Source: Sphingobacterium spiritivorum (GTDB lineage Bacteria > Bacteroidota > Bacteroidia > Sphingobacteriales > Sphingobacteriaceae). Taken from it: 64,000 nt of DNA. The stretch covers positions 434,001 to 498,000 of the forward strand of contig NZ_CP068082.1 of assembly GCF_016724845.1 (NCBI RefSeq), in the 5' to 3' direction. The notes under the pieces are model-generated. The model ran no database searches, was not told the origin of the DNA, and saw only the letters and a list, made by a program, of their open reading frames with translations. Positions 1-9,728 of this stretch are shown here, in pieces; position 1 is the first letter of the stretch, and every line of letters begins with the position of its first letter. The position numbers and the translations under genes are program-made.

Positions 1-2351
1 AAGATGGTCGCGGAGGCGGTGTGAATGATAATGATTACAATATCTGGGGTCCGCGTTTTGAAGGGCAGCCGATCACGCAGTATAACAGTCCGGTAGATCC
101 GGTGACGGGTGAACTGATCCCACTTCCATGGACAGCCAGAGGAAAAAACAATCTCAAAAATTTTCTTCAGAATGGTATCTTAAGTACAAATAATCTTGCT
201 CTTTCGACCAAAGGCGAGAATGGAGATATCCGGATTTCTATTTCACAGATGTATCAGAAGGGAACCACGCCAAACACCAAACTTGGGGGAACTAATGTCA
301 GCATTACGGGAGGGATAAATGCCGGTGAAAAATTACGTTTTGATGCCAGTATCAACTACAACAAACAGTATTCTCCAAATTATCCCAATCTAAGCTACGG
401 CCCGCATAATCCCATTTATATCCTTACCCTATGGGGAGGTGCCGATTACGACATCAATGATCTCAAAAACTACTGGCAACCCGGCAAAGAGCAGGTGCAA
501 CAGTACAACAGAGAGTATACGATCTATGATAATCCATGGATGACAGCTTATGAAAATCTGCGTACCTACGACAAAGACGACATCTATGGGCATCTGACCA
601 TGAACTACAAACTAAGCAACAAGCTGTCTGCCGGTGCCCGCACTAGCGTGAGTACCTGGAACAGGAACCGAACCATCAAAATTCCTATTTCAGCAAACTT
701 ATACGGTTATGATATCGGAGGTAGCCGTGTTGGCGGATATCATGAGACATATGACACCTTCTGGGAGAATAATACTGAAGTGTCCCTCAAATATCAGGAT
801 CGCCTTCATGAGGATATAGGATTCAATGCTTCTGTATTGGGAAATCTGCGTACTGTCGGTGTAAAATCCTTATTTTCAAGGACAGACAGAGGTCTGACAG
901 TACCGGGTGTATACGATCTAAGCAATTCGGTTATGCCTACCATCGCAAAGAATGACAGAGCCTCCAGACAGGTAGCCAGTGTATATGGATTTGCGGATAT
1001 TGATTACAGAAATATGCTTTACCTGAGTCTTACGGGGCGAGTAGATAAGTCTTCGACTATGCCGCTTAAAAACAATACTTATTTTTATCCGTCCGCATCC
1101 CTGAGTGCTATAGTATCAGAAATGGTTGATTTGCCAGCAGTGTTTTCTTCATTAAAAGCAAGAGGTGCATATGCTGACGTGGCAAGTGATTTTGTCAATG
1201 AAACTGATCAATATAACATCTATAAGCTTCTCCCTTTTTACAGTAACTACGGACGTTGGGCCAATTCGTATACGGGTGTAACCTATACGGATGTTCTCCC
1301 CAATCCGGATTTGGTTGCTGAGCGTGTACGCACATTTGAGTTAGGTCTGGAAGCCCGCTTTTTCAATGGTCGCCTGGGCCTGGATGCTGCTGTATTCCGC
1401 AATCTGGAAGGCCCGCGCATCATTGAACTTTCTACTTCCATCAGCAGTGGTGTCCGTGCCCGTCAGACCAATGGTCTTACCCTGCTTCGCAAAGGTCTGG
1501 AAGTAAGCATCACCGGAACTCCTGTCAAAAAGGAACATTTCTCCTGGGATCTTGTCCTGAATGCATCGACCAATCATGCCTGGTTAAACAATATAGATGG
1601 CGTACAAACCCGCTATGGCAACATACGTGTAGGCGAACGCTGGGACAGCTATTATGTTCGCGATTTTCAGAAAGATAATCAGGGAAATCTGATTGTCGGC
1701 ACCAATGGCCTCCCGGCTTACAACCCATACCTCAGTAAAATCGGCTACAGCGACAATAACTTTGCACTCAGTCTCAACAACAGCTTCCGATACAAAACCA
1801 TTGGACTTAGTTTTCTGGTAGACGGGCGCTTTGGAGGATTGATAAACAATGTCCAGGATGCCAAACAATGGGGATCCGGAACCCATCCGGAGTCTGCAAA
1901 CGAATACCGCTATAAAGACTGGCAAAACAGAGATGTAGACAACTACAAAGGCAGCGTCATGACCAACGGACAAAAGATAGTCAGTGGACAGTTAAGTACC
2001 GATCAGGATGGTAATGTGATTTCGGACAGCCGTACATTTGCACCCAATGATATCCCGGTATTGTGGCAAAGCTGGGCAACGAACTACTACCAGTCCGGAC
2101 CTGTTGCAGCCAAGGACAGAACCTTTGTCAAATTACGTGAAGTCGTGCTGAGTTACAATCTGCCGGCATCGTTCCTCCAAAGAAGTAAATTTTTCCGATC
2201 GGCTTCTGTATCTCTTGTGGGGCGTAACCTGCTTTATTTTACAGGAAAAGGCACGAAGAATATGGATCTGGATCAATTCACCAGTGCAAGTTCGGATTAT
2301 CAGACACCTTCTGTCAAAAGTTTTGGTCTAAACATCAATGCTACATTTTAA
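1..2351 (+). CDS. SusC/RagA-family TonB-dependent outer-membrane transporter (5' truncated)
   Basis: C-terminal part of a SusC-type transporter, which imports a nutrient through the outer membrane with TonB energy and a SusD lid. The reading frame is open from the first bases of the window, so the true start, plug and N-terminal domains lie outside it. The visible part has alternating beta-strand segments of the barrel and ends in NINATF, a terminal aromatic typical of outer-membrane barrels. A SusD gene follows 29 bp downstream (9 bp if the earlier ATG is used), which is the usual SusCD order. The nearby phosphoesterase hints at a phosphate-containing substrate, but that is inference. Whether an N-terminal STN signalling domain exists cannot be seen. 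Confidence 0.95.
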   Translation, partial: DGRGGGVNDNDYNIWGPRFEGQPITQYNSPVDPVTGELIPLPWTARGKNNLKNFLQNGILSTNNLALSTKGENGDIRISISQMYQKGTTPNTKLGGTNVSITGGINAGEKLRFDASINYNKQYSPNYPNLSYGPHNPIYILTLWGGADYDINDLKNYWQPGKEQVQQYNREYTIYDNPWMTAYENLRTYDKDDIYGHLTMNYKLSNKLSAGARTSVSTWNRNRTIKIPISANLYGYDIGGSRVGGYHETYDTFWENNTEVSLKYQDRLHEDIGFNASVLGNLRTVGVKSLFSRTDRGLTVPGVYDLSNSVMPTIAKNDRASRQVASVYGFADIDYRNMLYLSLTGRVDKSSTMPLKNNTYFYPSASLSAIVSEMVDLPAVFSSLKARGAYADVASDFVNETDQYNIYKLLPFYSNYGRWANSYTGVTYTDVLPNPDLVAERVRTFELGLEARFFNGRLGLDAAVFRNLEGPRIIELSTSISSGVRARQTNGLTLLRKGLEVSITGTPVKKEHFSWDLVLNASTNHAWLNNIDGVQTRYGNIRVGERWDSYYVRDFQKDNQGNLIVGTNGLPAYNPYLSKIGYSDNNFALSLNNSFRYKTIGLSFLVDGRFGGLINNVQDAKQWGSGTHPESANEYRYKDWQNRDVDNYKGSVMTNGQKIVSGQLSTDQDGNVISDSRTFAPNDIPVLWQSWATNYYQSGPVAAKDRTFVKLREVVLSYNLPASFLQRSKFFRSASVSLVGRNLLYFTGKGTKNMDLDQFTSASSDYQTPSVKSFGLNINATF

Positions 2352-2380
2352 CTGAATAAATGATTAAGATATTTTTTGTT

Positions 2381-3871
2381 ATGAAAACATACGCCATATA
2401 TACATTTTTTCTTGTTCTGGGATGCCTGTCACTTAATTCCTGCCAGAAATTTGAGGATTTGCAGAAAGATCCTGCAGCAGTATACACTCCTGCATCAAAA
2501 CTCATTATGACCTCCATCCTGATGCGTGCACATGATGCACCCTGGAGTGAAGATCATCGTCACAACCAGTATATGACCCAAAACGAAGCCTACTACAGCG
2601 GACAAACCTACGGATGGACAACGGGCTCTTATGACAATCACTATAATATTCTTCGTGACGTCTATCGTATGGAAAAGGAAGCTATACAGACCGGAGACCG
2701 GGGAGGAATATATCTGACTATGGCCAAATTCTTCAAGGCATACTTTTATTACCGTGCGACATCTATGTTTGGAGAAATCCCCATGAGTGAGGCGATGCAG
2801 GGAGAGAGCAACAATAATTTCTCTCCGAAATATAATACTCAGGAAGAAATCTTTGCTCAGATACTGACATGGCTGGATGAAGCCAATACGGAGCTGGCAG
2901 GCAACCCATCAGGCGGAAACAGTTTAGAAGGCGATTTCTTCTTTAACGGCAATCTGAATAAATGGCAAAAAACGGTAAACTCCTTCAAATTGCGTGTCCT
3001 GGTAAGTCTGAGCAAACGCGTCAATGATGCTCCGGCATTGCGGGTAAAGGAGCGCTTTGCAGAACTGTTGAACAACCCTGCAAAATACCCGCTTATTCTG
3101 ACCAACGATGATAATTTTCAGTTGCTGTATAACAGTATCAATCCGTATCCGCTATGGCCCGCAGATGGTATTATTATAAAACGTGATATCCGGAATACGT
3201 TAGGTGCAACCTACGTCAATATTCTCCGGAATTCGAAAGATCCGAGATTAATGATTCAGGCATTACCAGCATCCGGTATCACGGCAGATCCGGCAAATCC
3301 ATTCAGTGTATATCAGGGCGGATCGACCGGTGATCTGCAGAGTACGCTTCTCAGACAGGCAGGTGACGGTAAACTTTCCATGATAAATTTTGATTACTGG
3401 TTGAGTTCGCCATCCGGCATCCCGTCTGTACAGCTGGGTGCAGCAGAGGTTCACTTTGCTTTAGCAGAAGGTATCAACAGAGGTTGGGCAACGGGCGATG
3501 CCGCAGCACATTTTCAGTCCGGCATCCGCACATCTATGTCCTTTTATGGGGTTACTTCAGATAAGACAGAATCATTCTTAAAAGCAAATCCCTATGCCGG
3601 AAATACAGCTGCAGGGCTTGATCAGATCCTGACACAGAAATACGTTGCATTTTTTGAGAATTCCGGCAAACAAGCCTATTTCGAACAGCGTCGTACAGGA
3701 ATTCCGGTATTCAGTGTAGGACCTGCGAATGCCAACAATAATGAAATCCCAAAACGCTGGGCCTATCCGACCACAGAATACAGCACAAACGAAGCGAATC
3801 TCAAAGAATCGTTACAACGTCAGTTCAAAGGATCGGATACACAGAATGACATCATGTGGATCATCAAATAA
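2381..3871 (+). CDS. SusD-like outer-membrane lipoprotein
   Basis: Surface lipoprotein that captures substrate for the SusC partner just upstream. I chose the ATG at 2381 because it gives a clean lipoprotein signal peptide ending in SLNSC (Cys at about residue 21); an in-frame ATG at 2360 would add seven residues. The helical N-terminal part (KDPAAVYTPASK, then TPR-like helices) and the C-terminal YPTTEYSTNEANL segment followed by the WWI-like end fit the SusD-like family. Length (about 496 residues) is usual. It shares the transcription unit with the SusC fragment and the phosphoesterase. The substrate is unknown. Confidence 0.93.
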   Translation: MKTYAIYTFFLVLGCLSLNSCQKFEDLQKDPAAVYTPASKLIMTSILMRAHDAPWSEDHRHNQYMTQNEAYYSGQTYGWTTGSYDNHYNILRDVYRMEKEAIQTGDRGGIYLTMAKFFKAYFYYRATSMFGEIPMSEAMQGESNNNFSPKYNTQEEIFAQILTWLDEANTELAGNPSGGNSLEGDFFFNGNLNKWQKTVNSFKLRVLVSLSKRVNDAPALRVKERFAELLNNPAKYPLILTNDDNFQLLYNSINPYPLWPADGIIIKRDIRNTLGATYVNILRNSKDPRLMIQALPASGITADPANPFSVYQGGSTGDLQSTLLRQAGDGKLSMINFDYWLSSPSGIPSVQLGAAEVHFALAEGINRGWATGDAAAHFQSGIRTSMSFYGVTSDKTESFLKANPYAGNTAAGLDQILTQKYVAFFENSGKQAYFEQRRTGIPVFSVGPANANNNEIPKRWAYPTTEYSTNEANLKESLQRQFKGSDTQNDIMWIIK

Positions 3872-3895
3872 TAACTAGCTTTTCAAAGAAAAAAA

Positions 3896-4849
3896 ATGGA
3901 TATTCCAAGAAGAAATTTTTTAAAAGGAGCAGGCATTCTGTCTGCATCCTCCGTTCTCGCATTTTCACAGCTGACCGCTTACGCTCATGAGAAGCAGAAG
4001 CTGAATATCAAACGGTCGTTACGTATAGCCCACCTCACAGATATTCATATACTGGATAAACCGGAAGTCAGTAAAGCTGTTGCCGGCATCTACACACAGC
4101 TGCAATCCATGAAGGATAAACCTGATTTTATTATCAACACAGGAGATAGCCTTATGGACATGAATAACCAGACCAAAGAACGGATAGACACATTATGGAA
4201 AGCCTGGGATCATGCAGCAGCTACACATTCTTTTGCTGTAAAAAGCTGCCTGGGTAATCACGATGTCTGGTATTTACCAAAGGAGCATGCGGCATATGAG
4301 CAATCTTCAAAAGACCCTCTGTATGGTAAAAAATGGGCGATGACTAAATTAGGATTGCCGCAAGCGTATTATTCTTTTGAACAGAAGGGCTGGAAATTTA
4401 TTGCACTGGACAGCATAAATTACAATTCGGAAAAGGGCGGATATACATTTGGTCAGGAACAATTGGATTGGCTTACAGAAGAGTTAGCGCAGACCTCCGG
4501 CAAGACTCCGGTAGTACTATTCTCTCATGTTCCGATTATTTCGGTCACACCTTTGCTGTATGCAGCACAGCGTACCCCTATTCTCAAAATGGGTTTTCCT
4601 GGAGGAGATCAGCATGTAGATGTAATGGCCGTAAAGTCTATCCTGAAACAACATCCTAATGTACGTGTCGCCTTGAGTGGTCACGTACACTATGTAGATC
4701 ATGTCGCCTATCTTGGCGTAAATTACTATTGCGGAGGTGCTGTTTCGGGTAACTGGTGGAACGGTGTACTGGACGATTTTGCTCCGGCATATTCCATACT
4801 TGATCTGTATGAAGACGGAAGCAGCCACTACGAAACCATTTATTATTAA
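3896..4849 (+). CDS. Tat-type exported calcineurin-like metallophosphoesterase
   Basis: Predicted phosphoesterase of the calcineurin-like fold, 317 residues. The N-terminus carries a twin-arginine motif (PRRNFLKG) before a hydrophobic stretch, so export in folded form is likely. All metal-binding motifs are visible: D49-x-H51, G83-D84, G120-N-H-D123, H211 (FSHVP) and G262-H-x-H265. It starts 24 bp after the SusD stop and is probably co-transcribed with it, so it may cleave phosphate from the imported compound or from a precursor outside the cytoplasm. The real substrate (phosphodiester, nucleotide, phosphoprotein) cannot be told. A strong terminator follows. Confidence 0.9.
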   Translation: MDIPRRNFLKGAGILSASSVLAFSQLTAYAHEKQKLNIKRSLRIAHLTDIHILDKPEVSKAVAGIYTQLQSMKDKPDFIINTGDSLMDMNNQTKERIDTLWKAWDHAAATHSFAVKSCLGNHDVWYLPKEHAAYEQSSKDPLYGKKWAMTKLGLPQAYYSFEQKGWKFIALDSINYNSEKGGYTFGQEQLDWLTEELAQTSGKTPVVLFSHVPIISVTPLLYAAQRTPILKMGFPGGDQHVDVMAVKSILKQHPNVRVALSGHVHYVDHVAYLGVNYYCGGAVSGNWWNGVLDDFAPAYSILDLYEDGSSHYETIYY

Positions 4850-4857
4850 TCAAAAAC

Positions 4858-4904
4858 AGAACAGCTGGATTTCCTGAGGATTTATTCAGCTGTTCTATTT
4901 ATTT
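4858..4904 (+). terminator. Intrinsic terminator after the phosphoesterase gene
   Basis: Perfect 10-bp stem, AGAACAGCTG (4858-4867) with CAGCTGTTCT (4887-4896), a 19-nt loop, then a T-rich run. It lies between the + phosphoesterase and the convergent - oxidoreductase and may serve both. Confidence 0.75.
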
Positions 4905-4930
4905 TCAAATGATCCTTTATCTTCCTGAAC

Positions 4931-6373
4931 TTACAAACGGGGAATCCGGATACCAAAAATATCCTGCAGCGCAAGTCGGGCAGCATGGTAGCCGCACATT
5001 CCGTGAACTCCTCCGCCCGGAGGTGTGGAAGAAGAACAGATATACACCTGTTTTAGAGAAGTTCTGTAAGGAGAAAGGCTTAAGACAGGACGGGTATACA
5101 GCTGACGGATATCAATGATACCTCCGTTGATGTCCCCTCCTATATAATTTGGATTGTACGTTTCCATAGCCTGAGTATCCATCGTATTTCTGGCTAATAT
5201 CCGGTCTTTAAATCCGGGAGCAAAGCGCTCGATCTGATTCTCGATTTGTCTGCTCATATCCTGTGTCGACCCATTAGGTACATGACAGTATGCCCATACC
5301 GCCTGCTTTCCTTCCGGCACACGCCCTGTATCGAACAGGCTCTGTTGAGCAAGCAGTACAAAAGGAGTTTCGACATGTTGTCCTTTGGATGTTTTCCATT
5401 CTCCTTCAGCGATTTCCTCAAATGTATTTCCCAGATGTACAGTACCGGCAGATCGGGCATCTGCAGACCGAAAAGGAACAGGACCATCCAGAGCCCAGTC
5501 AATTTTGAATACTCCCATACCGTACCGGTATTTTTTCAATTGATTGCTATACGATTTTTTAAACCTGTTCCCGGCTATCTTGTCCAGTTGACGTGGAGTA
5601 ACATCAAATAAAGCCACTTTATGAGGAGGTAAATCATCCAGATCTTCTATCCATACGCCTGTCCGGATTTCACCCCCAAGAGAAACAAAATACGTAGCCA
5701 GTGCATCAGCTATAGCCTGCGATCCTCCCTTTGGTATAGGCCAGCCTTTACGGTGTCCGACAGCTAACAACATTAATCCTACAGCAGAAGATGCCAAATT
5801 ATGTAAAGGCTGGATCGCATGAGCTGCCATTCCGGCCCACAGAGCACGGGTCCTGGGATTCTGAAATCTGCTAACGAGAACATCTGCCGGTTGTAATGCA
5901 TAGCGTCCGAACTTAGCCATCAGCAAGGGATTCTTCGGAAAACGCAAGGGTCCCATACTATCACTGGCCAGTGCTTCCCAATGATCGGCAAAAGGTCCGA
6001 TCAGAGAACGGTAACGTTCAGCGTCATTACCTAGCGCTTCTGCTGTATCAGTAAGTGACCGGGATAAAAAGGCTGCACTGCCATCATCAAAAGGATGCGC
6101 AGCAGCAAAAGGTGCATGAATAAATTCAAGACCGAAATCTGCCAAAGGTAAAGTTGCAAAAAACGGAGAACCCAAAGCCATCGGATGAATAGCCGAACAT
6201 ACATCATGCGCATATCCCGGCAACGTTAACTCCAATGTGCGCATTCCACCCCCTACCGTTTGTTTACCTTCTATCAATAATACAGAGAGGCCTTGTTGCT
6301 GAAGCGTAATGGCTGCAGCGAGACCATTAGGTCCTGCTCCTACTATTACAGCATCATACTGGGTTTTCTTCAT
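4931..6373 (-). CDS. FAD-dependent oxidoreductase of the phytoene-desaturase-like family
   Basis: 480-residue flavoprotein. A Rossmann dinucleotide-binding motif starts at residue 9 (VIVGAGPNGLAAA) and is followed by the GGGMR motif of the CrtI / PYROXD2-like group; the C-terminal STPPGGGVHGMCGYHAA segment is the second FAD-binding motif. There is no signal peptide, so it is probably cytoplasmic. It starts 8 bp after the stop of the persulfide-dioxygenase-like gene and is the last gene of the run that begins with SusC at 15543. Carotenoid desaturation is unlikely from this context; oxidation of an imported organosulfur or its carbon skeleton is a guess. Family assignment is good, substrate unknown. 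Confidence 0.85.
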   Translation of the reverse strand: MKKTQYDAVIVGAGPNGLAAAITLQQQGLSVLLIEGKQTVGGGMRTLELTLPGYAHDVCSAIHPMALGSPFFATLPLADFGLEFIHAPFAAAHPFDDGSAAFLSRSLTDTAEALGNDAERYRSLIGPFADHWEALASDSMGPLRFPKNPLLMAKFGRYALQPADVLVSRFQNPRTRALWAGMAAHAIQPLHNLASSAVGLMLLAVGHRKGWPIPKGGSQAIADALATYFVSLGGEIRTGVWIEDLDDLPPHKVALFDVTPRQLDKIAGNRFKKSYSNQLKKYRYGMGVFKIDWALDGPVPFRSADARSAGTVHLGNTFEEIAEGEWKTSKGQHVETPFVLLAQQSLFDTGRVPEGKQAVWAYCHVPNGSTQDMSRQIENQIERFAPGFKDRILARNTMDTQAMETYNPNYIGGDINGGIIDIRQLYTRPVLSLSPYRTSLKQVYICSSSTPPGGGVHGMCGYHAARLALQDIFGIRIPRL

Positions 6374-6381
6374 TTCAACAG

Positions 6382-7821
6382 TTATTGAGGTTTTGTATTT
6401 TTAATAGCCGGCCCGAAATCATAAATAACAGCATCTTGCTGTGCCTTCCGCAGCAAACTTGTACCTATAGCCGACCGGTATCCGGAAGCACAATGAACCA
6501 CGATAGGTTTATCTGTTTTTATTTCAGCGATACGTCTCCGCAAATCAGGCAAAGGGATATTGATCGCATTCTTAAAAATACGGTTTTTACGGACTTCATT
6601 TTCATTTCGCACATCAATAATGTAATAATTCTCAGGATGTGTGGTCACATCGTTTACCACGATTTGCGGAGGTCCTTCCTTATGACGATTATATAGCAAT
6701 GCCCCCGACACCTGTCCCTCATACCCGATCTTGGCGATCTGCCGGAGTCTTTGCTGCAGGTGAACATCACTTTCAGCCAGCAGATAGAACTTTTCACCAG
6801 GCAGGATAACCGTACCCAACCAGGTTTCAAACTTACCTTCTCCTGGCATCAGCACAGCATTTTTAACATAAGATGAGGCCGTATATTTCTGAGGCCTTGT
6901 ATCCAGAATCAGCGTATCCTCCGGAAGAGCAGCATTAGCAGGCAGTACTTTTATAGCAGACAAACGTTCCTCCAGATTCGCAGCTCCCTGCAGATTGAGC
7001 TGTACATCAAATGTAAAGTATGCCGGAACAAAACCAAGATCTGCCAATATCCAGGAGACAAATTCTTCTTCGTTACGAATTTTAAAAGCAGGATTGTGAA
7101 GACGTTCATGACCGATTGTACCGGACGTCGCATCACTGATGCCCGATGCGCACAACGATCCGGCACCGTGTGCCGGATACAGATCAAGCTGATCATCTAA
7201 AGGGATCAGTTTGTTTTGAACGGTATGATACATGTCCCGCGCAAGTTGCTCCCGGGCACTATGCGGATCTCCGTCTGTATCGCGTAAATCCGGCCGCCCC
7301 ACATTTCCGAAAAGCAACGTATCACCGGAGAACAGCGCAGTATCTCTTGTTTGGTCAACCAGAATCAAAGAGATACTCTCAGGAGAATGTCCGGGAGTAT
7401 CCAGCACACGAAGATATACCTGGCTGTTTAAAACGATACGATCACCTTCATGCAAAGGCTTATGCGCAAACTTTGCCTGATACCTGTTTCCTACATAGAC
7501 CGGAATCCGCAGGCGGCGCTGCAATTCTGCATGTCCACTCACGAAATCTGCATGCGGATGTGTTTCTATAACAGCAATGATATGCAGCTTATTTGCTTCT
7601 GCAAAATCCAGATATGGTTGTATATCTCTTGCCGGATCGATCAGCAAAATAGATGTATCATCATAGACTGCATAGGAAAATTGCGCCAGTCCTTCATCCG
7701 TAAACTGATGAACATGGTAGTTCTTATTTTCATTACGTATTCCCCAAGCTATGCTTTTTGCCGATAAGCAGAACAGTCCTATTCCAAGAATACCTTCTTT
7801 CACAAAACGTCTTCTATGCAT
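6382..7821 (-). CDS. CstB-like persulfide dioxygenase fused to two rhodanese domains, exported
   Basis: Domain order: metallo-beta-lactamase-fold persulfide dioxygenase (about residues 35-270), a pseudo-rhodanese without active Cys (about 300-380), then an active rhodanese (about 390-475, C444 in HCASGYRS). Metal-site motifs are visible: THPHADF (H88, H90, D92), H145 in DTPGHS, D167 in FSGDTL, and PAHGAGSLC. The Phe after HAD is what I recall from the Blh/CstB type. The start at 7821 is preferred over 7890: it has a GGAG ribosome site, overlaps the rhodanese stop by one base (TGATG), and begins with an RRRF twin-arginine-like signal, so a periplasmic site is likely. Family role: oxidation of persulfide to sulfite or thiosulfate. 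A periplasmic version inside a SusCD run is unusual. Confidence 0.88.
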   Translation of the reverse strand: MHRRRFVKEGILGIGLFCLSAKSIAWGIRNENKNYHVHQFTDEGLAQFSYAVYDDTSILLIDPARDIQPYLDFAEANKLHIIAVIETHPHADFVSGHAELQRRLRIPVYVGNRYQAKFAHKPLHEGDRIVLNSQVYLRVLDTPGHSPESISLILVDQTRDTALFSGDTLLFGNVGRPDLRDTDGDPHSAREQLARDMYHTVQNKLIPLDDQLDLYPAHGAGSLCASGISDATSGTIGHERLHNPAFKIRNEEEFVSWILADLGFVPAYFTFDVQLNLQGAANLEERLSAIKVLPANAALPEDTLILDTRPQKYTASSYVKNAVLMPGEGKFETWLGTVILPGEKFYLLAESDVHLQQRLRQIAKIGYEGQVSGALLYNRHKEGPPQIVVNDVTTHPENYYIIDVRNENEVRKNRIFKNAINIPLPDLRRRIAEIKTDKPIVVHCASGYRSAIGTSLLRKAQQDAVIYDFGPAIKNTKPQ

Positions 7822-8264
7822 CAGTGATCTCCTTTCTCCTTCGTACTGTCCTGTGTATCCTTCTTCAGGAGATATCCCTTCTCTTCCCATGCCTTTATTC
7901 CTCCGCTGAGATTGATGACTTCCTTAAATCCCAGACTGATCAAACGATCAGCAGCCTGACGGCTTCTGTTGCCACTTCTGCAGTACAGGTATACAGGCCG
8001 GTTTTTCGCCAGCTTTTGTATACCCTGCTCAAAAGCGGTGCTATCCTTCCAGTTCAGCAAAATTGATCCCACAATAGCACCTTCTGCATATTCTCCAGGA
8101 GTACGTACATCAATGAGTTGTATCGTACTATCCGTAAGCAGAGCAGTCCTAAAATGCTCCGCATCCCGGTTTCCATTTTGTTGGGCATGTACTGCATACG
8201 GGAGGAGCAGCCAGAGAAAGACCAGCCCGTTAGTATATATTTGTCTAATTATTATTTTGTCCAT
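7821..8264 (-). CDS. Periplasmic single-domain rhodanese
   Basis: 147-residue sulfurtransferase with a Sec signal peptide (hydrophobic core, then YAVHAQQ) and one rhodanese domain. The active-site loop is YCRSGNRS with catalytic C95; IDVRTPGEYAEG is the conserved start of the domain and SGGIKAWEEKGY its end. It would carry sulfane sulfur as a Cys persulfide, and the next gene in the run encodes the enzyme that could oxidise that sulfur. Its start overlaps the end of the DoxX-like gene by 20 bp and its stop overlaps the next start by one base, which points to coupled translation. Confidence 0.9.
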   Translation of the reverse strand: MDKIIIRQIYTNGLVFLWLLLPYAVHAQQNGNRDAEHFRTALLTDSTIQLIDVRTPGEYAEGAIVGSILLNWKDSTAFEQGIQKLAKNRPVYLYCRSGNRSRQAADRLISLGFKEVINLSGGIKAWEEKGYLLKKDTQDSTKEKGDH

Positions 8265-9723
8265 AGCTGTAAATATTATTACGGGTATACCATCCTTTTC
8301 CGATAGGATGCTGTTCTTCTTGTTTGTTCAGAACCACCTGTATAGAATCTTTATCATTAATCTTACCTGCTAATCTGATACTTCCGTTTGGTAGTCTGTC
8401 GTACTGCCAGCGCAGAATATGCAGACTGTCCCGCCAGGCTGTCTGATATTTTTGTTTCAGATCCATACATATATCACTGCGCTCACGCACCAGTTCTTTT
8501 GCAAACTTTTGGTTTTTGTCTACCAGATACAAGTAATTAGCAGTGCTGTCTATTTCATAATAGAGATACCGCTTACCACCTGCCCTGCCGGTAAATTCAT
8601 AATCTTTAAAGAGATCTGTAGCTTTAGGTGTGCCGTTATCCAGATTAATAGGATATGCCTTATTGACAGTATAGACCAAAGTAGAATACCGTTCGAAAAC
8701 AGCATCATGCCAGCGGACAGAATCCAACGGATTATAAGGAAGTGTTTTACCATTAAGATCGAAAGCGGAAATATGATAATATCCTGCAGCACCTGCCAGT
8801 CCCGGCACTATAGGTTCCTTTAGTTTGCCTTCATTATAATGCATTTCATAACGCTTATATCCGTAGTAAAAAAGAAACAGCAGAATAAACAGATACTTAC
8901 TACCCTTATAAAATAACCTGCGTCCGGCAGTGTCCCATTGAGGTGTATAGTAACTGGGTTGAAAATCCTGCTTTTTGATAAACACCTGCCATATACCCGG
9001 GATATATTGCAACAATACAAACAGGGAAAGAACAACAAAATATCCGCTGTACAGATGCACAGCTCCATCATACGCCAGATTTGCATGTGCTATATTATAC
9101 AGCACACCGGCATTGATAACAGCCCCCAATGCCGTCGTTCTTCTGAAAAACATTAATACTCCGGCTCCGATCTCCAGAAAGCCCAGAAAAATCTGATACC
9201 ACAGCGAAAGTCCTACTGCCTGCCAGTATAGTTTGAATGGAGCATAATCTCCAAATGCAGTATGCAGATTTGCTTCCGAAGGAAAGGGCATCTGCATCGG
9301 ATATAATTTCAGATATCCAAAAGCTATAATTCCGATCGCAATCCGGTAACGGGCCAGCACACGCAACCAGTAGTATCCTTTCGAAACAGGAAAAGGGGCA
9401 GACTTGCGGGTTAACCAGGCCCAAAGATAGGCACCCGCAATTGCGATCAAAGCCGTAAGTCCCCACGAGGTAAAAGAGAGTAGCCCCCATTTGCCGCTCT
9501 CTCCTGATATCTCGATCAGACCCGGACGAAATCCGGCTACAGATGACAATACTTCATAGAAAGATTTGCTTTTGAACAAGTGGGCATACCATTCATATTT
9601 TACAGGAATAATAAAGAGCAGAATAAATATAAAGAAGAATCGGAAGATAATATTTCTACCCGAATCCCATCGGTCTATGGACGTTTTCACATATCCCGGT
9701 TCGATAATAGTGCTTTGTGTCAT
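8245..9723 (-). CDS. DoxX-like integral membrane protein with C-terminal soluble domain (paralogue 2)
   Basis: 492-residue membrane protein. The N-terminal two thirds holds about seven hydrophobic segments, including a DoxX-type bundle (GIIAFGYLKLYPMQMPFPSE, then a region rich in LEIGAGVLMFF and YNIAHANLAYDG). The last 180 residues form a soluble domain starting near GLAGAAGYYHISAFDLNG. It is a paralogue of the next gene upstream (9729-11060), sharing segment order and the AAGYY..S.F.LNG..PY..D..RW motif. DoxX-type subunits elsewhere belong to thiosulfate:quinone oxidoreductases or sulfur-linked redox systems; here a role in passing electrons from sulfur oxidation to quinone is inferred from neighbours only. 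Confidence 0.75.
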   Translation of the reverse strand: MTQSTIIEPGYVKTSIDRWDSGRNIIFRFFFIFILLFIIPVKYEWYAHLFKSKSFYEVLSSVAGFRPGLIEISGESGKWGLLSFTSWGLTALIAIAGAYLWAWLTRKSAPFPVSKGYYWLRVLARYRIAIGIIAFGYLKLYPMQMPFPSEANLHTAFGDYAPFKLYWQAVGLSLWYQIFLGFLEIGAGVLMFFRRTTALGAVINAGVLYNIAHANLAYDGAVHLYSGYFVVLSLFVLLQYIPGIWQVFIKKQDFQPSYYTPQWDTAGRRLFYKGSKYLFILLFLFYYGYKRYEMHYNEGKLKEPIVPGLAGAAGYYHISAFDLNGKTLPYNPLDSVRWHDAVFERYSTLVYTVNKAYPINLDNGTPKATDLFKDYEFTGRAGGKRYLYYEIDSTANYLYLVDKNQKFAKELVRERSDICMDLKQKYQTAWRDSLHILRWQYDRLPNGSIRLAGKINDKDSIQVVLNKQEEQHPIGKGWYTRNNIYSYGQNNN

Positions 9724-9728
9724 AGCTG

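Noticed and set aside
5246-5611. Open frame on the + strand opposite the FAD oxidoreductase
   Set aside because: Shadow of a real gene; no ribosome site and no recognised domain.
7146-7571. Long open frame on the + strand opposite the persulfide dioxygenase gene
   Set aside because: No family features, and the opposite frame has an intact enzyme with clear motifs.
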